Assembly: GCA_009909035.1 (NCBI GenBank)
Contig: JAAAOB010000105.1
Coordinates: 1-61,989, forward strand
Origin: Bacteroidota bacterium
GTDB taxonomy: Bacteria > Bacteroidota > Rhodothermia > Balneolales > Balneolaceae
DNA: 61,989 nucleotides
Direction: 5' to 3'
Shown: positions 40,961 through 54,600 of the stretch, one piece after another
Position numbering within the stretch: position 1 is the stretch's first letter
Layout of the letters: each line of letters starts with the position of its first letter
Translations under genes and position numbers: made by a program
Notes under the pieces: generated by a model
The model's database searches: none
Told to the model about the DNA's origin: nothing
What the model saw: only the letters and a program-made list of their open reading frames with translations

Positions 40961-43501
40961 TTATAGTTCCAGTGCCTTGTCGATAGCCAGTTTCACATGA
41001 GCGGTATGCGCTCTCGTTTCGGTATTGGCGCCCTGTCTGGAATTCATCATATCCCGAATGGATTCCAGGTTGTAAAGAGCGGCTGATTTGGCAATCCGGT
41101 CATGATCGTCACTTTTTAAAACAGCGATTAACCGGCCCACATACTCAACCTGTAGATTTTGGCGGAACGTGTTCACATTACCAGACGCATCCGCATCAAA
41201 AATAGCTGATGTAAGATCACCAACAACCTCTGCCACATTGTAGTTATTCCCGTAGGTACGTGCGTCCGTTATACGCTGCATTGTAACCGGGTGCAGAAGG
41301 TGTGCCAATACATTACTCTGCATGGAGAGAACCAAATCGTGAATTTTAGGGTCCTCGGTTGAGCTGAAGAAATTAAACCCCCTGCGCTGGATCTGGAGGT
41401 AGTTGTAAACCTCGTGCGACCGTTCAAAGGCATCGGGTGCAAACAGGTAGTCATTCAGTCTGTTCATGGCCTCCTTCTGTTTATCCGTCTTAACGGGCGT
41501 AAATGGCATGGTTGCACCCGGCTGCCCCACAAACGCACGATCCCTGTACACGCCGCCGATATATCGTGAAAAGACTCCCGTTTGAGAACGTTTCGAGGCC
41601 ATCAGCGTCATAAACGCATTTCGGAGTTCCTGGTAGCTCTGCCCTTCCCTGCTAAACTTCTCAACCAGGTTATCCATCAGGGTTTCCGTCAGTTCAATTC
41701 GCTCTGATCCGTAAGCAATCGGATCACTGGACATATCGCCTACCATCACCCGTGGGTCGATCGCCTTTCCCGGGCTCCGCATATCATCGGCATCATTTCC
41801 AAATGCCAGTTCCGGCTCAGTGGATCGGGCCAGAATTGCATCGAGCCGTTCCTCTTCAGCCTCTTCATCTTCCAGTGCAGGTGAATACCCAAATTCAATC
41901 GCCCAGATATCATATGGGCCTGGTTTCGTGTCGTAAAAATGACCCTGCCGTTCCGGATCAGAAGCCACATTTACGGTAGAGTAGTCCATTACAGATCCTG
42001 TCAATCCTACGGTAGATGTCAGCTCTTCGTTGTGAATCTCTTCGGGTGAATGGAGTGTACTTGCCTGCATATTGTGATTAAGGCCAAACGTATGCCCAAG
42101 TTCGTGGAGTATGAGCATTGTCAAGGCTTCGTGCTGAAATCCTTCCAGGTCGTCCTCCGGGTAATTCATCGTTTGAAGCGCATTCATACCAAACATATTG
42201 TTTTGCTGCATGTGGCCCGCATAGCTGCAGTAGTGCGGATTCATCGCCTCGCCTATATTTTCTGCTGCAGATGCGTCCATCGTAAAGATATCCTCTGAAC
42301 GAAATACATTAGAGAAGAAAACCCATTCGAGCATAATGTCAGCTCCCAGGATTTGACCCGTTTTGGGGTTTACAAAACTTGGCCCGTACCCGCCGAATGG
42401 AGGGTTTGGTGATGAAGTCCATCGCAGGACGTTGTACCGGATATCGCCGGCGTCCCACTGGGCATCATCCGGCTGCACTTTTACCTCAATAGCGTTACGG
42501 AAACCGGCTGCTTCAAACGCCTCGTTCCAGGCAAGTGTAGCTTCTTTGATCGTCTCCCGAAACGCTTCAGGTGTGGTATTTTCGATCCACCAAACGATCG
42601 GCTCTACAGGTTCAGACAACTCCGCTTCCGGATTTTTCTTTTCCAGGTGCCACCTGTGAATCAAGTCCATGTACGGTGTGGCACTGGTGCTGATTTGATC
42701 ATCCTGCTGCGTCATAAAATAGCCAACCCTCGGATCGTCGTACCTGGGCTGATAGCTGTTTTCCGGCATCTCGATAAATGTATGCTGAAACTGTATGGAT
42801 ACAAACCGTGCATCGGTCACTGCACTGCTGCCGCCGTTAACCGGCTGTGGATTTTCATATATATACTCCACTTCAACCGCTATGTTTTCCGGGTAACTCT
42901 TAATTGAGCTATATTTCGTTTTTGATGAACTTAACTTGCCAAGGGAAAAACTCCGGGGATTGGCGCCGGGAGATGGACTCGGCTTCACCTGGTTCATATC
43001 TTCGCTTAAAAATATCGGATCACCATTTATGATAATTGTGCTGTCATTTTCCGCCACTATTTTTTCTGAAATCAGTGTAGCATCCGAGATATTGGCTGAC
43101 TCGGCACGGCTAAGGGGGCTCTCGTCATCAAAGTGGAAGCGGGTATTTTTTACCACGAACTCAATTTTATCGAAGTAGCGCCGAATGGTAAAGACTTTAT
43201 TATCCTGGAACGCACCACGGAACTGTCCGGCATCCGTGACGCCATCCGCCGTAAGTCCAAAGTATATGTATTCTTTATCAAGCTGCGCTTTTTTTATTTC
43301 CAGTTTCGTGGAGCCATCAGTCGTATCCTGATAAACCGTGAAAAGCCCTTCATGAGCAATCGTGTTTTTTTTCTGTTCCGCAAAACGATCTGCCGGATCA
43401 GTACTTGTTTCTTGTTTCTGTATTTGTTCTGTAGATGCGCATGAGATTAGCATAAAAGCAAGAAAAAGCCATGCTGGGAGTCGTTTGTATAGGGTAGTCA
43501 T
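40961..43501 (-). CDS. Zinc-dependent metalloprotease (DUF5117/DUF4953-type)
   Basis: The 846-residue protein carries a lipoprotein-like signal (AFMLISCASTE) and a long N-terminal domain typical of DUF5117. The zinc site is HELGH at residues 466-470 within LILHELGHTFGLNHNM, the extended HExxHxxGxxH metzincin motif, followed by SVMDYSTVN as the expected Met-turn. The C-terminal part (residues 600-840) is helical and matches the DUF4953 tail. Proteins of this type are common and abundant in Bacteroidota, exported to the periplasm or cell surface; their substrate is not established. Confidence 0.9.
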   Translation of the reverse strand: MTTLYKRLPAWLFLAFMLISCASTEQIQKQETSTDPADRFAEQKKNTIAHEGLFTVYQDTTDGSTKLEIKKAQLDKEYIYFGLTADGVTDAGQFRGAFQDNKVFTIRRYFDKIEFVVKNTRFHFDDESPLSRAESANISDATLISEKIVAENDSTIIINGDPIFLSEDMNQVKPSPSPGANPRSFSLGKLSSSKTKYSSIKSYPENIAVEVEYIYENPQPVNGGSSAVTDARFVSIQFQHTFIEMPENSYQPRYDDPRVGYFMTQQDDQISTSATPYMDLIHRWHLEKKNPEAELSEPVEPIVWWIENTTPEAFRETIKEATLAWNEAFEAAGFRNAIEVKVQPDDAQWDAGDIRYNVLRWTSSPNPPFGGYGPSFVNPKTGQILGADIMLEWVFFSNVFRSEDIFTMDASAAENIGEAMNPHYCSYAGHMQQNNMFGMNALQTMNYPEDDLEGFQHEALTMLILHELGHTFGLNHNMQASTLHSPEEIHNEELTSTVGLTGSVMDYSTVNVASDPERQGHFYDTKPGPYDIWAIEFGYSPALEDEEAEEERLDAILARSTEPELAFGNDADDMRSPGKAIDPRVMVGDMSSDPIAYGSERIELTETLMDNLVEKFSREGQSYQELRNAFMTLMASKRSQTGVFSRYIGGVYRDRAFVGQPGATMPFTPVKTDKQKEAMNRLNDYLFAPDAFERSHEVYNYLQIQRRGFNFFSSTEDPKIHDLVLSMQSNVLAHLLHPVTMQRITDARTYGNNYNVAEVVGDLTSAIFDADASGNVNTFRQNLQVEYVGRLIAVLKSDDHDRIAKSAALYNLESIRDMMNSRQGANTETRAHTAHVKLAIDKALEL

Positions 43502-43679
43502 AGATTTTGAACTGGATTTGGATTGTAGTGAATACGGCTTCGGCTATGCGTTATAGACGATTGAATAGGGACTGAATATAGTAAAAATTAGCGAATGGTT
43601 GTCTGTTAGATTCTTTCTCTGCTATCTGTAAGCGATAGTCACAATTTCGTCCGTATGACATCAGCTATTACCTTCGGGG

Positions 43680-43735
43680 GCTCTTAAAACAGAAAAAGCC
43701 CGAACACCGCGAGGGCATACGAGCTTTTTTTTTAT
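43680..43735 (-). terminator. Probable terminator of the atpDC operon
   Basis: On the minus strand, downstream of atpC, AAGCTCG and CGGGCTT arms with an internal GCCC/GGGC stem are followed by TTTTTC and preceded by a run of nine A, so the structure could terminate from both sides. It lies between atpC and the metalloprotease. Confidence 0.6.
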
Positions 43736-43751
43736 TAGTTGCCTTTACTTT

Positions 43752-44159
43752 CTACGAATTTGATCCAACACTGATCAAATTTTCCGCAATTCGTATTTCT
43801 CGACGTACCTGTTCCGGATCAGAGGAGGTTTCGTATACTTTCTGTTTTGCTTTTTCCAGCTCTTTTCGGGCTGACTCCAGATCAATATCTTCAGGTTCAG
43901 TAGCACGTTCAGCCAGAAGAGTTACCTTGTTGCCTGTCATTTCAACAAATCCCCCGCTTACGGCATAAACCTGAACCGTGTTATCCTCTTTTTGAATGAG
44001 CACAGGCCCGACATCGAGCGATGAGACAATCGGTGCGTGATTATGGAGCATCTGAAACGAACCGGAAGATCCCGGCACCGTTACACTCAGAACATCTCCT
44101 TCAAATTTCGATCCTTCCGGCGTCAGAACTTGCGCGTGTATCGTATTTGTCGTTGCCAT
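43752..44159 (-). CDS. atpC: F1Fo ATP synthase subunit epsilon
   Basis: A 135-residue epsilon subunit of the catalytic F1 sector, which couples rotation to catalysis and can inhibit hydrolysis. The N-terminal beta-sandwich has HAQVLTPEGSKFEGDVLSVT and GSFQMLHNHAPIVSSLDVGP; the C-terminal helical hairpin is ERATEPEDIDLESARKELEK. It follows atpD by 6 bp in the same operon. The other ATP synthase genes are not in this window, in line with the split arrangement in Bacteroidota and Chlorobi. Confidence 0.95.
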   Translation of the reverse strand: MATTNTIHAQVLTPEGSKFEGDVLSVTVPGSSGSFQMLHNHAPIVSSLDVGPVLIQKEDNTVQVYAVSGGFVEMTGNKVTLLAERATEPEDIDLESARKELEKAKQKVYETSSDPEQVRREIRIAENLISVGSNS

Positions 44160-44165
44160 TTATTG

Positions 44166-46138
<1,973 letters not shown>

Positions 46139-47458
46139 TTGGAAACCGAAATTACTGCACGATCCGTTAGCGTTGATATATTAGTGGAATTTGATGAGAG
46201 CCAGACCATAAGCTATGCTGATGCCAATGATCTGGAGCCCAGGGAGCGGGCACAAGTTCGCGAGTACGTGCAGAATATCCTGCGAAAGCGGAGTTATCTC
46301 GACTTTATTATTGGAGAATTTTCGAGCATCGGGATGGATGAAATGAAACCGGTTCTCAAGAACATTTTGCGTCTTGGCCTCTATGACATGCTCTTTATGG
46401 ATGGCACGCCTGATTATGCAGCCATAAACGAATCCGTAGATATTGCCAAGCTGCGCCTTGGGTCAAAATCCGGCGACCTTGTTAACGCAATTCTGCGAAA
46501 TATACAGCGGGATATGCCCGACTTGCCAAAGCCTGCATTTAAAGACCGCACCAAGCTTGTGGCAACAACCTTCTCCCACCCCGAGTGGATGGTGAAACGA
46601 TGGGTACAGCGCATGGGGGAACGGGAAGCTTTTCAGCTTATGCAGGCCAATAACCAGCGTCCGGCCTACTATGTTCGGGTAAATAATCTACGCACCAAAA
46701 CCAGCAACTTTCAGCTCCGGATGGAAAAAGCCGGTATCACCTTCGAGATGAGCGACTGGCTTCCCGGTTATTTTAAAGTTGACAGCGTTCAGCCGTTTAT
46801 TGCCAAAGACTGGCTTAAACGCGGATTTTGCCATATCCAGGATATCGCAGCCGGTTTTGCCCCTACGATCCTGGAACCGTTGCCCGGAGAAGAGATTTTT
46901 GACCTCTGTGCCGCTCCCGGAACAAAGAGTATTGTGATGGCCGACATGATGGATGCAGATGGATCTATTACTGCCGTTGATATCAACTCACAAAGGCTGG
47001 AGCTGCTCGCGCAAAGTGCCATGAACTTCATGGCTGAAAATATTAAAATCCGAAGAGCGGATGTACGGGAGCTTGACCTGAAACTGGCTGATGGCGTCCT
47101 TCTGGATGCCCCCTGCACCGGTACCGGGGTACTCAGCAAGCGCGCCGACTTGCGATGGAAGCGCACGGAGGAAGAACTTGAAAATTCCGTAAAACTTCAG
47201 GAGGAACTCCTCGATGAGGCCGCAAACCACGTAAAACGGGGAGGTCGCCTGGTGTACAGCACCTGTTCCATCGAACCTGAAGAGAACTGGGAGCAGATTC
47301 AGAAGTTCCTGGAGCGGTACGACAATTTTGAACTTGAAAGCCTCGACGAATTCCTGCCTGAAGAAGTACTGACGGAAGATGGATTTGCCTATCAAACCCT
47401 TCCACACGTTCACAACTGTGATGGGCATTTTGGCGTGCGCCTGAACCGGGTGAAGTAA
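46139..47458 (+). CDS. rsmB: 16S rRNA (cytosine-967-C5)-methyltransferase RsmB
   Basis: The 439-residue protein combines an N-terminal NusB-like RNA-binding domain (about residues 1-140: RERAQVREYVQNILRKRSYL) with a C-terminal Rossmann methyltransferase. FDLCAAPGTKSIVMADMM is motif I, VLLDAPCTGTGVLSKRADLR holds one catalytic cysteine (motif IV, APC), and VYSTCSIEPEENW holds the second (motif VI, STC). It modifies the small ribosomal subunit. Translation begins at a TTG (46139), with no ATG in the upstream 60 bp in frame. valS follows about 100 bp downstream. Confidence 0.93.
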   Translation: METEITARSVSVDILVEFDESQTISYADANDLEPRERAQVREYVQNILRKRSYLDFIIGEFSSIGMDEMKPVLKNILRLGLYDMLFMDGTPDYAAINESVDIAKLRLGSKSGDLVNAILRNIQRDMPDLPKPAFKDRTKLVATTFSHPEWMVKRWVQRMGEREAFQLMQANNQRPAYYVRVNNLRTKTSNFQLRMEKAGITFEMSDWLPGYFKVDSVQPFIAKDWLKRGFCHIQDIAAGFAPTILEPLPGEEIFDLCAAPGTKSIVMADMMDADGSITAVDINSQRLELLAQSAMNFMAENIKIRRADVRELDLKLADGVLLDAPCTGTGVLSKRADLRWKRTEEELENSVKLQEELLDEAANHVKRGGRLVYSTCSIEPEENWEQIQKFLERYDNFELESLDEFLPEEVLTEDGFAYQTLPHVHNCDGHFGVRLNRVK

Positions 47459-47561
47459 TACCTGTATTGCTGCCGTTTCATTGGTCTCTGAATGCAGAAA
47501 TCAATTTGGAACTCCCTGTAGACAGACCATTTTTCATATTTCGTGTATCTAATTTTTATCC

Positions 47562-50249
47562 ATGAGTACTGAAGACCTAAAGACAGAAGACATACCCAAA
47601 CACTACGACCCCACATCAACTGAAAAAAAATGGACCGCTTACTGGGAGCAGAACGGTTATTTTCATTCGGAACCCGATGATCGAGATCCCTTTGCGGTCG
47701 TCATTCCACCGCCGAATGTTACGGGCGTGCTGCATATGGGCCACATGCTCAACAACACAATCCAGGATGTGCTCGTCAGGCGGGCACGGATGCAGGGACA
47801 AAACACCTGCTGGGTGCCGGGGACAGATCACGCATCGATTGCCACTGAGGCAAAAGTGGTGCAGAAACTTCGAAAACAGGGAATCAAAAAGAGCGATCTC
47901 TCACGCGATGCGTTCATGGAACACGCCTGGAAATGGACCGACGAGCATGGCGGAATCATTCTGCAGCAGCTCAAAACCATTGGCGCATCCTGCGACTGGC
48001 AGCGCACCCGGTTCACACTTGAAGACGACCTGTACGAAGCGGTTATTACCTGTTTTATTCAGCTATACGAAGATGGATATATCTATCGCGGCAAGCGGAT
48101 GGTAAACTGGGACCCCTCGGCCCAGACGGCCCTCAGTGATGAAGAGGTGATCCACAAAGAGGTTCAGTCGAAACTCTATTATGTTCGCTACCCGATCAAA
48201 GAGAGCGAGCAGTTTATAACCATTGCCACCACCCGACCCGAAACCATCCTGGCCGATACGGCGGTCTGCGTAAACCCCGATGATGAGCGATATGCCGGCC
48301 TGGTTGGCAAGACGGCCATCATCCCAATCGTAAACCGTGAAGTAAAGATTATCGCTGATGATTACGTTGATCCCGAATATGGCACCGGCTGCCTGAAGAT
48401 CACCCCTGCGCACGATTCGAATGACTACGATCTGGGCGTAAAACACGGCCTGGAAATTATTGATATGCTCAATCCCGATGGAACGCTTTCTGAGAAAGCA
48501 GAACACTATGTGGGGATAGACCGCTTCGAAGCCCGCAAGCTGATCATAAAAGATCTAAAAAAACAGGAGTTGCTGGTAAAATTGGAGGATATGCCCAACA
48601 AAGTGGGCTATTCTGAGCGGACCGATGCCGTGATCGAGCCGCGGCTTTCCCTCCAGTGGTTTTGTAAAATGGACGAACTGAGCAAACCTGCACTCGATAA
48701 TGTAATGAATGATGAGGTTCAGTTTCACCCGGCAAAGTTTAAAAACAGCTACAAACACTGGATGGAAAACATCCGGGACTGGTGCATTTCCCGGCAACTT
48801 TGGTGGGGTCATCGCATACCCGCCTGGTACTATGGTGAAGGTGAAGATGAATATGTGATTGCCCGAACGGCTGAGGAAGCCGTAGAAAAAGCAAGAAAAA
48901 AATCCGGGAAGGACCTTACCGCCAAACAGGTGAAACAGGATGAAGATGTGCTCGATACCTGGTTCTCCTCCTGGCTTTGGCCGATCTCCGTTTTTGACGG
49001 CATTAACAATCCGGACAATCAAGAGGTCAGCTACTACTACCCTACCCAGGACCTGGTAACCGCACCGGAAATTATGTTTTTCTGGGTAGCCCGAATGATT
49101 ATGGCCGGATACTATTTCAGGGATGACAAACCGTTTCACAATGTCTACTTCCACGGGATCGTACGGGATGAAAAACGGCAAAAAATGTCGAAATCTCTCG
49201 GTAACTCGCCGGATCCGCTCAAGCTGATTGAAAATTACGGTGCAGACGGCACTCGCGTGGGTATGCTCTTCGCATCACCTGCCGGCAACGACCTGCTGTT
49301 TGATGAAGGACTATGCGAACAGGGACGAAACTTCTCTAATAAAATATGGAATGCTTTTCGTTTTCTGTCCATGAACAAGGACGAGGATGTTGCCTATACA
49401 CCAACTCTTGAACTGGACGCTGAAAATCTTGCCGACCGGTGGATGATGTCTCGAATACAAACCACGATGACGGAGGTTGAACGTGATTTTGAATCCTATC
49501 GGCTGAATGAGGCACTTAAAAAGCTCTACTCGCTTGTCTGGGATGATTTTTGTGATTGGTATATCGAGGTGTCCAAATCGGACAAACCGGGCGAGAATAT
49601 GCCGAAGGAAAACCTTGAACGTGCCCTTGGTCTATTCGAGCTCTTAATGAAGCTTCTGCATCCGTTCATGCCGTTCATTACTGAGGAGATCTGGCAACGG
49701 ATTCAGCCGCGGACAAGTGACGAAGCATTGACAATCAGTCCATGGCCGGAACTGGAAGGAAAAGCAGATATGGAAGCGGTCGCCCTCTTTTCGCAAATAC
49801 AGGAACACATTTCAGCTGTCCGGAATATCCAGGCTGAAATGGGGCTATCACCAAAAACAGAGCTTGATATCAGGATCAAACCTGCGTCTGCCGAAGATGC
49901 TGAAAAGCTGAAGGCTGAACGCTGGATTTACCATAAATTTCTTTCAATTTCCGACCTGGTATTCAATCCTGGCATCCAGAAACCCAAAGCCTCGGCATCG
50001 GCGCTTGTAAAGGGAACTGAACTTTTCGTGCCTCTCGAGGGATTGATTAATCTTGATAAAGAGAAAGATCGGATTCGAAAAGAGATCAAAAAAACCGAAG
50101 GGTTTTTGAAAAGCGTGGAAGGCAAACTTGCCAATAAAAAATTTATAGAAAACGCCCCTGACGAAGTCGTTGAAAAAGAGCGTCAAAAGAAGGCCGATGC
50201 GCTTTCTGACATCGAAAAATTGCAGAAGTCGCTTGATAATCTTGGTTGA
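47562..50249 (+). CDS. valS: Valine--tRNA ligase
   Basis: The 895-residue class I synthetase charges tRNA-Val. The HIGH-type motif HMGH is at residues 58-61 in VTGVLHMGHMLNNT; the editing domain shows TTRPETILADTAVC; KMSKS is at residues 541-545 (QKMSKSLGNSPDPL). A C-terminal anticodon-binding domain and the terminal coiled-coil (LDKEKDRIRKEIKKTEGFLK) complete the family layout. Length is normal. It is an essential housekeeping gene placed after rsmB. Confidence 0.97.
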   Translation: MSTEDLKTEDIPKHYDPTSTEKKWTAYWEQNGYFHSEPDDRDPFAVVIPPPNVTGVLHMGHMLNNTIQDVLVRRARMQGQNTCWVPGTDHASIATEAKVVQKLRKQGIKKSDLSRDAFMEHAWKWTDEHGGIILQQLKTIGASCDWQRTRFTLEDDLYEAVITCFIQLYEDGYIYRGKRMVNWDPSAQTALSDEEVIHKEVQSKLYYVRYPIKESEQFITIATTRPETILADTAVCVNPDDERYAGLVGKTAIIPIVNREVKIIADDYVDPEYGTGCLKITPAHDSNDYDLGVKHGLEIIDMLNPDGTLSEKAEHYVGIDRFEARKLIIKDLKKQELLVKLEDMPNKVGYSERTDAVIEPRLSLQWFCKMDELSKPALDNVMNDEVQFHPAKFKNSYKHWMENIRDWCISRQLWWGHRIPAWYYGEGEDEYVIARTAEEAVEKARKKSGKDLTAKQVKQDEDVLDTWFSSWLWPISVFDGINNPDNQEVSYYYPTQDLVTAPEIMFFWVARMIMAGYYFRDDKPFHNVYFHGIVRDEKRQKMSKSLGNSPDPLKLIENYGADGTRVGMLFASPAGNDLLFDEGLCEQGRNFSNKIWNAFRFLSMNKDEDVAYTPTLELDAENLADRWMMSRIQTTMTEVERDFESYRLNEALKKLYSLVWDDFCDWYIEVSKSDKPGENMPKENLERALGLFELLMKLLHPFMPFITEEIWQRIQPRTSDEALTISPWPELEGKADMEAVALFSQIQEHISAVRNIQAEMGLSPKTELDIRIKPASAEDAEKLKAERWIYHKFLSISDLVFNPGIQKPKASASALVKGTELFVPLEGLINLDKEKDRIRKEIKKTEGFLKSVEGKLANKKFIENAPDEVVEKERQKKADALSDIEKLQKSLDNLG

Positions 50250-50500
50250 GGCATCAACAGTTTGGCGACATTTGTTACAACCGCAACCGTCGTATACTAA
50301 AAATTTTTTTCTACTAAACATCCGATGATCCGCAGAGTTATGTGGTACCCTGTGGGTTTGCAACCGCATCGGGCATTTTTAATATCAATAATCGGAGAAT
50401 ATGATCCGTCTAAGAAACGGGATGTCGTCATAAAAAAACCGTCCGGCTGCGACAACTGCTGCAGCCATCAGCTAAACTCAAAATTGAAATTCCTGCTCAA

Positions 50501-51490
50501 ATGACAACCAGAAGAAACTTTTTCAAATTTACGCTCCTGTCAGCAACAGCCCTGATGCCCGGGATTCTGAAGAGAAGTGCTGACTTGATCTCCAGCCGGA
50601 CGGGTTCCGATAAACATGTACCGCTGTTTCTGTCCACATGGAACCACGGCATGGCGGCCAACGAAAAAGCGTGGGCTGTACTACGGGATAGCGGACAAAT
50701 AGTGACTGCAGTTGAGGAGGGTGTCAAAGTAACAGAGGCCGATCCATCAAGCCGTACGGTTGGCCTCAATGGGTTACCCGATCGTGAAGGCATTGTCACC
50801 CTCGACGCCTCTATTATGAAAGGAAGTGGTGAGTGTGGGTCGGTTTGTTTCGTCCGACAAATAAAACACCCGATTACACTGGCCCGTAAAGTGATGGAAA
50901 AAACACCCCATGTCATGCTTGCCGGCGAGGGCGCCCGTCAGTTTGCAATATCTGAGAATATGACCCTGGAAGAGGAAGAGCTGCATCCGGAAGCGGAGGC
51001 TGCTTACCAGGAGTGGCTCCGGGAGAAAGAGTACAAGCCGATTATCAATATTGAAAATCATGATACCATCGGCATGGTAGGTATCGACGCCTCTGGAAAT
51101 CTTGCAGGATCCTGTACTACCAGCGGTCTCTCGTTTAAAATGCATGGACGTGTCGGTGACAGCCCCATCATTGGTGCGGGGCTGTACGTCGACGACGAGG
51201 TTGGAGCCGCAACCGCAACCGGTATGGGAGAATCGATCATTAAAATCTGTGGCAGCTTCCTGGTTGTTGAACTGATGAGACAGGGACGCTCACCTGATGA
51301 AGCGTGCCGGGAAGTTGTTCATCGGCTTGTTTCGAAAAACAGGAAAGATATCGATAATTTACAGGCCGGATTTATTGCCGTCAATAAAGACGGGGAGTAT
51401 GGCGCTCACGCCGTCCGCCCCGGGTTTAACTTTGCCCTGCGCCATGAAACTGCAAACAAGATGGTCGATTCACCCAGCCACTTTGAGTAG
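50501..51490 (+). CDS. N(4)-(beta-N-acetylglucosaminyl)-L-asparaginase (glycosylasparaginase)
   Basis: The 329-residue protein is an Ntn-hydrolase of the aspartylglucosaminidase type, which splits the GlcNAc-Asn link of glycosylated asparagine after proteolysis. A Tat leader (MTTRRNFFKFTLLSATALM) indicates export. The autoprocessing site is HDT followed by IGMVGIDASGNLAG, with T189 becoming the N-terminal nucleophile of the beta chain. GRVGDSPIIGAGLYVDDEVG holds the substrate-binding residues. It is 131 bp upstream of an FG-GAP/UnbV lipoprotein and near SusC/SusD, which fits use of glycopeptides. Confidence 0.92.
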   Translation: MTTRRNFFKFTLLSATALMPGILKRSADLISSRTGSDKHVPLFLSTWNHGMAANEKAWAVLRDSGQIVTAVEEGVKVTEADPSSRTVGLNGLPDREGIVTLDASIMKGSGECGSVCFVRQIKHPITLARKVMEKTPHVMLAGEGARQFAISENMTLEEEELHPEAEAAYQEWLREKEYKPIINIENHDTIGMVGIDASGNLAGSCTTSGLSFKMHGRVGDSPIIGAGLYVDDEVGAATATGMGESIIKICGSFLVVELMRQGRSPDEACREVVHRLVSKNRKDIDNLQAGFIAVNKDGEYGAHAVRPGFNFALRHETANKMVDSPSHFE

Positions 51491-51621
51491 AGATGTTACT
51501 TACCCGAAGTAAACGGCTCATGTGAACTGCATTTTGACATTTTCAGTTATTATGTTTTGACTTCAGCATCTGATATAGTTCTTATTGATCGGCCTGACAA
51601 CCACTGACACAATCCCCACAC

Positions 51622-54600
51622 ATGACCCGAGACGGATTTTTCAAACGTACCCATTCTGCCGGACCCGAGGTGCATGTCCTATCCCTTTTCATTGCACTCT
51701 TTTCATTTGCAAGCTGTAGCACGCCGGATGCTGAAAAAGAGACTCTCTTCGAAGCTCTTGCACCCGAAACTACCGGGATAACGTTTGTAAACCGCCTGGA
51801 AGAGAAACCGGGGAACAATATTCTGGAGACGGAATTTTTCTACAACGGCGGTGGAGTAGCCATTGGCGATATAGACCAAAACGGCCTGCCGGACATCTAC
51901 TTTACGGCCAACCAGGGATCCAACGCTCTTTACCTCAACCAGGGAGAGTATACATTTCAAAATATTACAAAATCCGCCGGAGTAGCTGATTCAACAGGAT
52001 GGTCGGCCGGCACAGCCATGGCTGATGTCAACGGTGACGGACTCCTCGATATCTATGTTTGCAAGGCTGGTGAAACTGAACCGGAAAACCGCAGAAACAA
52101 GCTGTTTATAAACAATGGAGACCAAACCTTTACGGAACGAGCAGCCGAGTATGGCCTGGATGATCCGGGATACTGTACACAGCCCATCTTTTTCGATTCG
52201 AATGGAAACGGCCTGCTGGATCTGTTTATCGTGAATTACAACACCCGGACGTTCACAAATTTTGATATCATGACGATTCGCGACCAGGTGGATCCCGATG
52301 CAGGCGATAAACTCTACAGGAATAACGGGGATAATACCTTTACTGATGTAAGTCAAGAGGCCGGAATTCATCAGAACCCGCTTGGGTTCGGCCTTAGTGC
52401 TACTGTTTCTGATCTGAATGGTGATGGTTACCCTGATATTTACGTTGCCAATGACTTTATGGAGCGCGACTATATGTACATGAATAACGGCGACGGGACC
52501 TTTAGCGATGAGATTCTGAACCGCACCATTGTTACCTCCCATTTTTCTATGGGGTCGGATATCGCTGATATGAATAACGACGGGCACCCCGACATTTTAG
52601 TTGCCGATATGTTGCCGCCTGATTACTCACGCAGGCGTGTTTTTAAGCATCCCGATCCAAATATTTACGATCAGCTTGCTGCAAACGGGTATCACAGAAA
52701 AAATATGCGCAACACGCTGCAGGTTAACCACGGCGATGGCACGTTTACCGAGGCCGGACAGCTGGCCGGGATTTCAATGAGCGACTGGAGCTGGTCCATC
52801 CTTGCGGCCGATTTTACCAATAGCGGCCGGAATGACATCCATATCACCAATGGATTTCCTCGCTTTTATACAGACCTCGACTACCTGAATGATATACTCT
52901 GGAAGCAATACCCGGATGAAGATCTGCCGGATGATCCGGATCTGCGGTATGAACTGGTTCAGCAGATGGAACAGGTAGAGATGCATAATCACGCGTTTCA
53001 AAATAATGGAAACATCTCTTTTTCGGAAAGCACACAGCGCTGGGGACTTGAACGCTCGTCGGTGTCAGGCGGTGCGGCGTATGCCGATTTAAATGGCGAT
53101 GGATCACTGGAACTCATCGTCAATAATATAAATGAGCCGCCCTTCATCTATAAAAACAACGCAGCAGCACTCTTTGATCATAACTGGTTGAAAATCAAAC
53201 TGAAAGGGAGCGGAAAAAACACTTATGGAATCGGGGCATCTGTCCGGCTGACGACCGATGACGGCACTCATTTCTTCCGGGAGGCCTACCCCGTACGGGG
53301 GTTCCAGTCGTCCGTCGACCCTGTTCTGCATATTGGTCTCGGGAGCTACGACATGGCATCTCTGGAGGTGACATGGCCCGATCAGTCCAAGCAGAACATT
53401 GATTCCGTATCTGCAAACCAAACCCTCACCATTGTACAGGATAGCGCAAATCAAACCGATCACCAGCAAGAGGGACCCTCCGGCTACACAATGTTTACAG
53501 AACTTGATCCTGCTGCCATTGGAATTGATTTCAGCCACGAAAGCGGGCTGAATCAAGACCGGATTCGAACGCCGTTAATGCCCCATACGCTGTCGAACCT
53601 TGGGCCGGCGCTTGCCTATGGTGATATTAACAACGACGGGCTGGAAGATCTTTTTATCGGCGGCGGATTTGAACAACCTGGATCGCCCTATCTTCAGCTT
53701 CCTGACGGATCCTTCAATAAAATTGAGGCTCCTGTGTTTGAAGAACACGCCTCCTATGATGATACTGACGCCCTTTTCTTTGATTCGAACGGTAACGGGC
53801 ACCTCGATCTTTACGTGGTGAGCGGGGGCAATTTCGACCCGCTCAACGGAGAAAAGTACCAGGACCGGCTCTACGTCAACGATGGTTTTGGGAATTTTCG
53901 ATGGAACCGGCGTGCACTTCCCGAAATGCACAGCAGCGGCGGAGTTGTTGAAATTGTAGATATAGATGAGGATGGAAATCCCGATCTCTTTGTGGGCGGT
54001 CGTACCCACACCGGGCGCTATCCGATGCCACCCCGAAGCTATCTGCTGGAAAACAGAGACGGAAAATTTACTGACGTCACGGAAGACGTTGCCCCGGAGT
54101 TGATGCGTCCCGGTATGGTTGCTGATGCGGTCTGGGCCAACCTGGATGACGAAGATGGGAAAGAGCTTGCCATCGCGGGCGAGTGGATGCCGGTCAGGGT
54201 GTTCAAAAAAAGTGGCCCACGATCCTTCCGGGAATATACATCCGATGCCGGTCTTGACAAGACTGCCGGATGGTGGAACGTCCTGAAAGCTGCGGATATG
54301 AACGGAGATGGGAGTTTAGACCTGGTTGGCGGCAATTGGGGGCTCAACTCCGGGTACAGAGCTACCGCCAACGAACCGATGATCGTTTATGTGGATGATT
54401 TTAACGAGAACTCCTTTCATGAACCGATTATAACACAAATTTTTGATGGCCAACGCTACCCTGTTGCCGGAAGAGATCTCCTTCTGAAGCAGATGCCTGA
54501 ACTTGAGGACAGATTTCCTGACTACCGTGCGTATTCCACGGCAACTATCCGGGATATACTCACCGATCAGCAGATCCGCAACGCTGAACCATTTGAACTT

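Noticed and set aside
50310..50335. Possible fifth copy of the long dyad (ACATCCGATGATC) downstream of valS
   Set aside because: Only one short arm-like segment is present; no complementary GTCATCGGATG arm was found within 250 bp, so chance similarity is likely.
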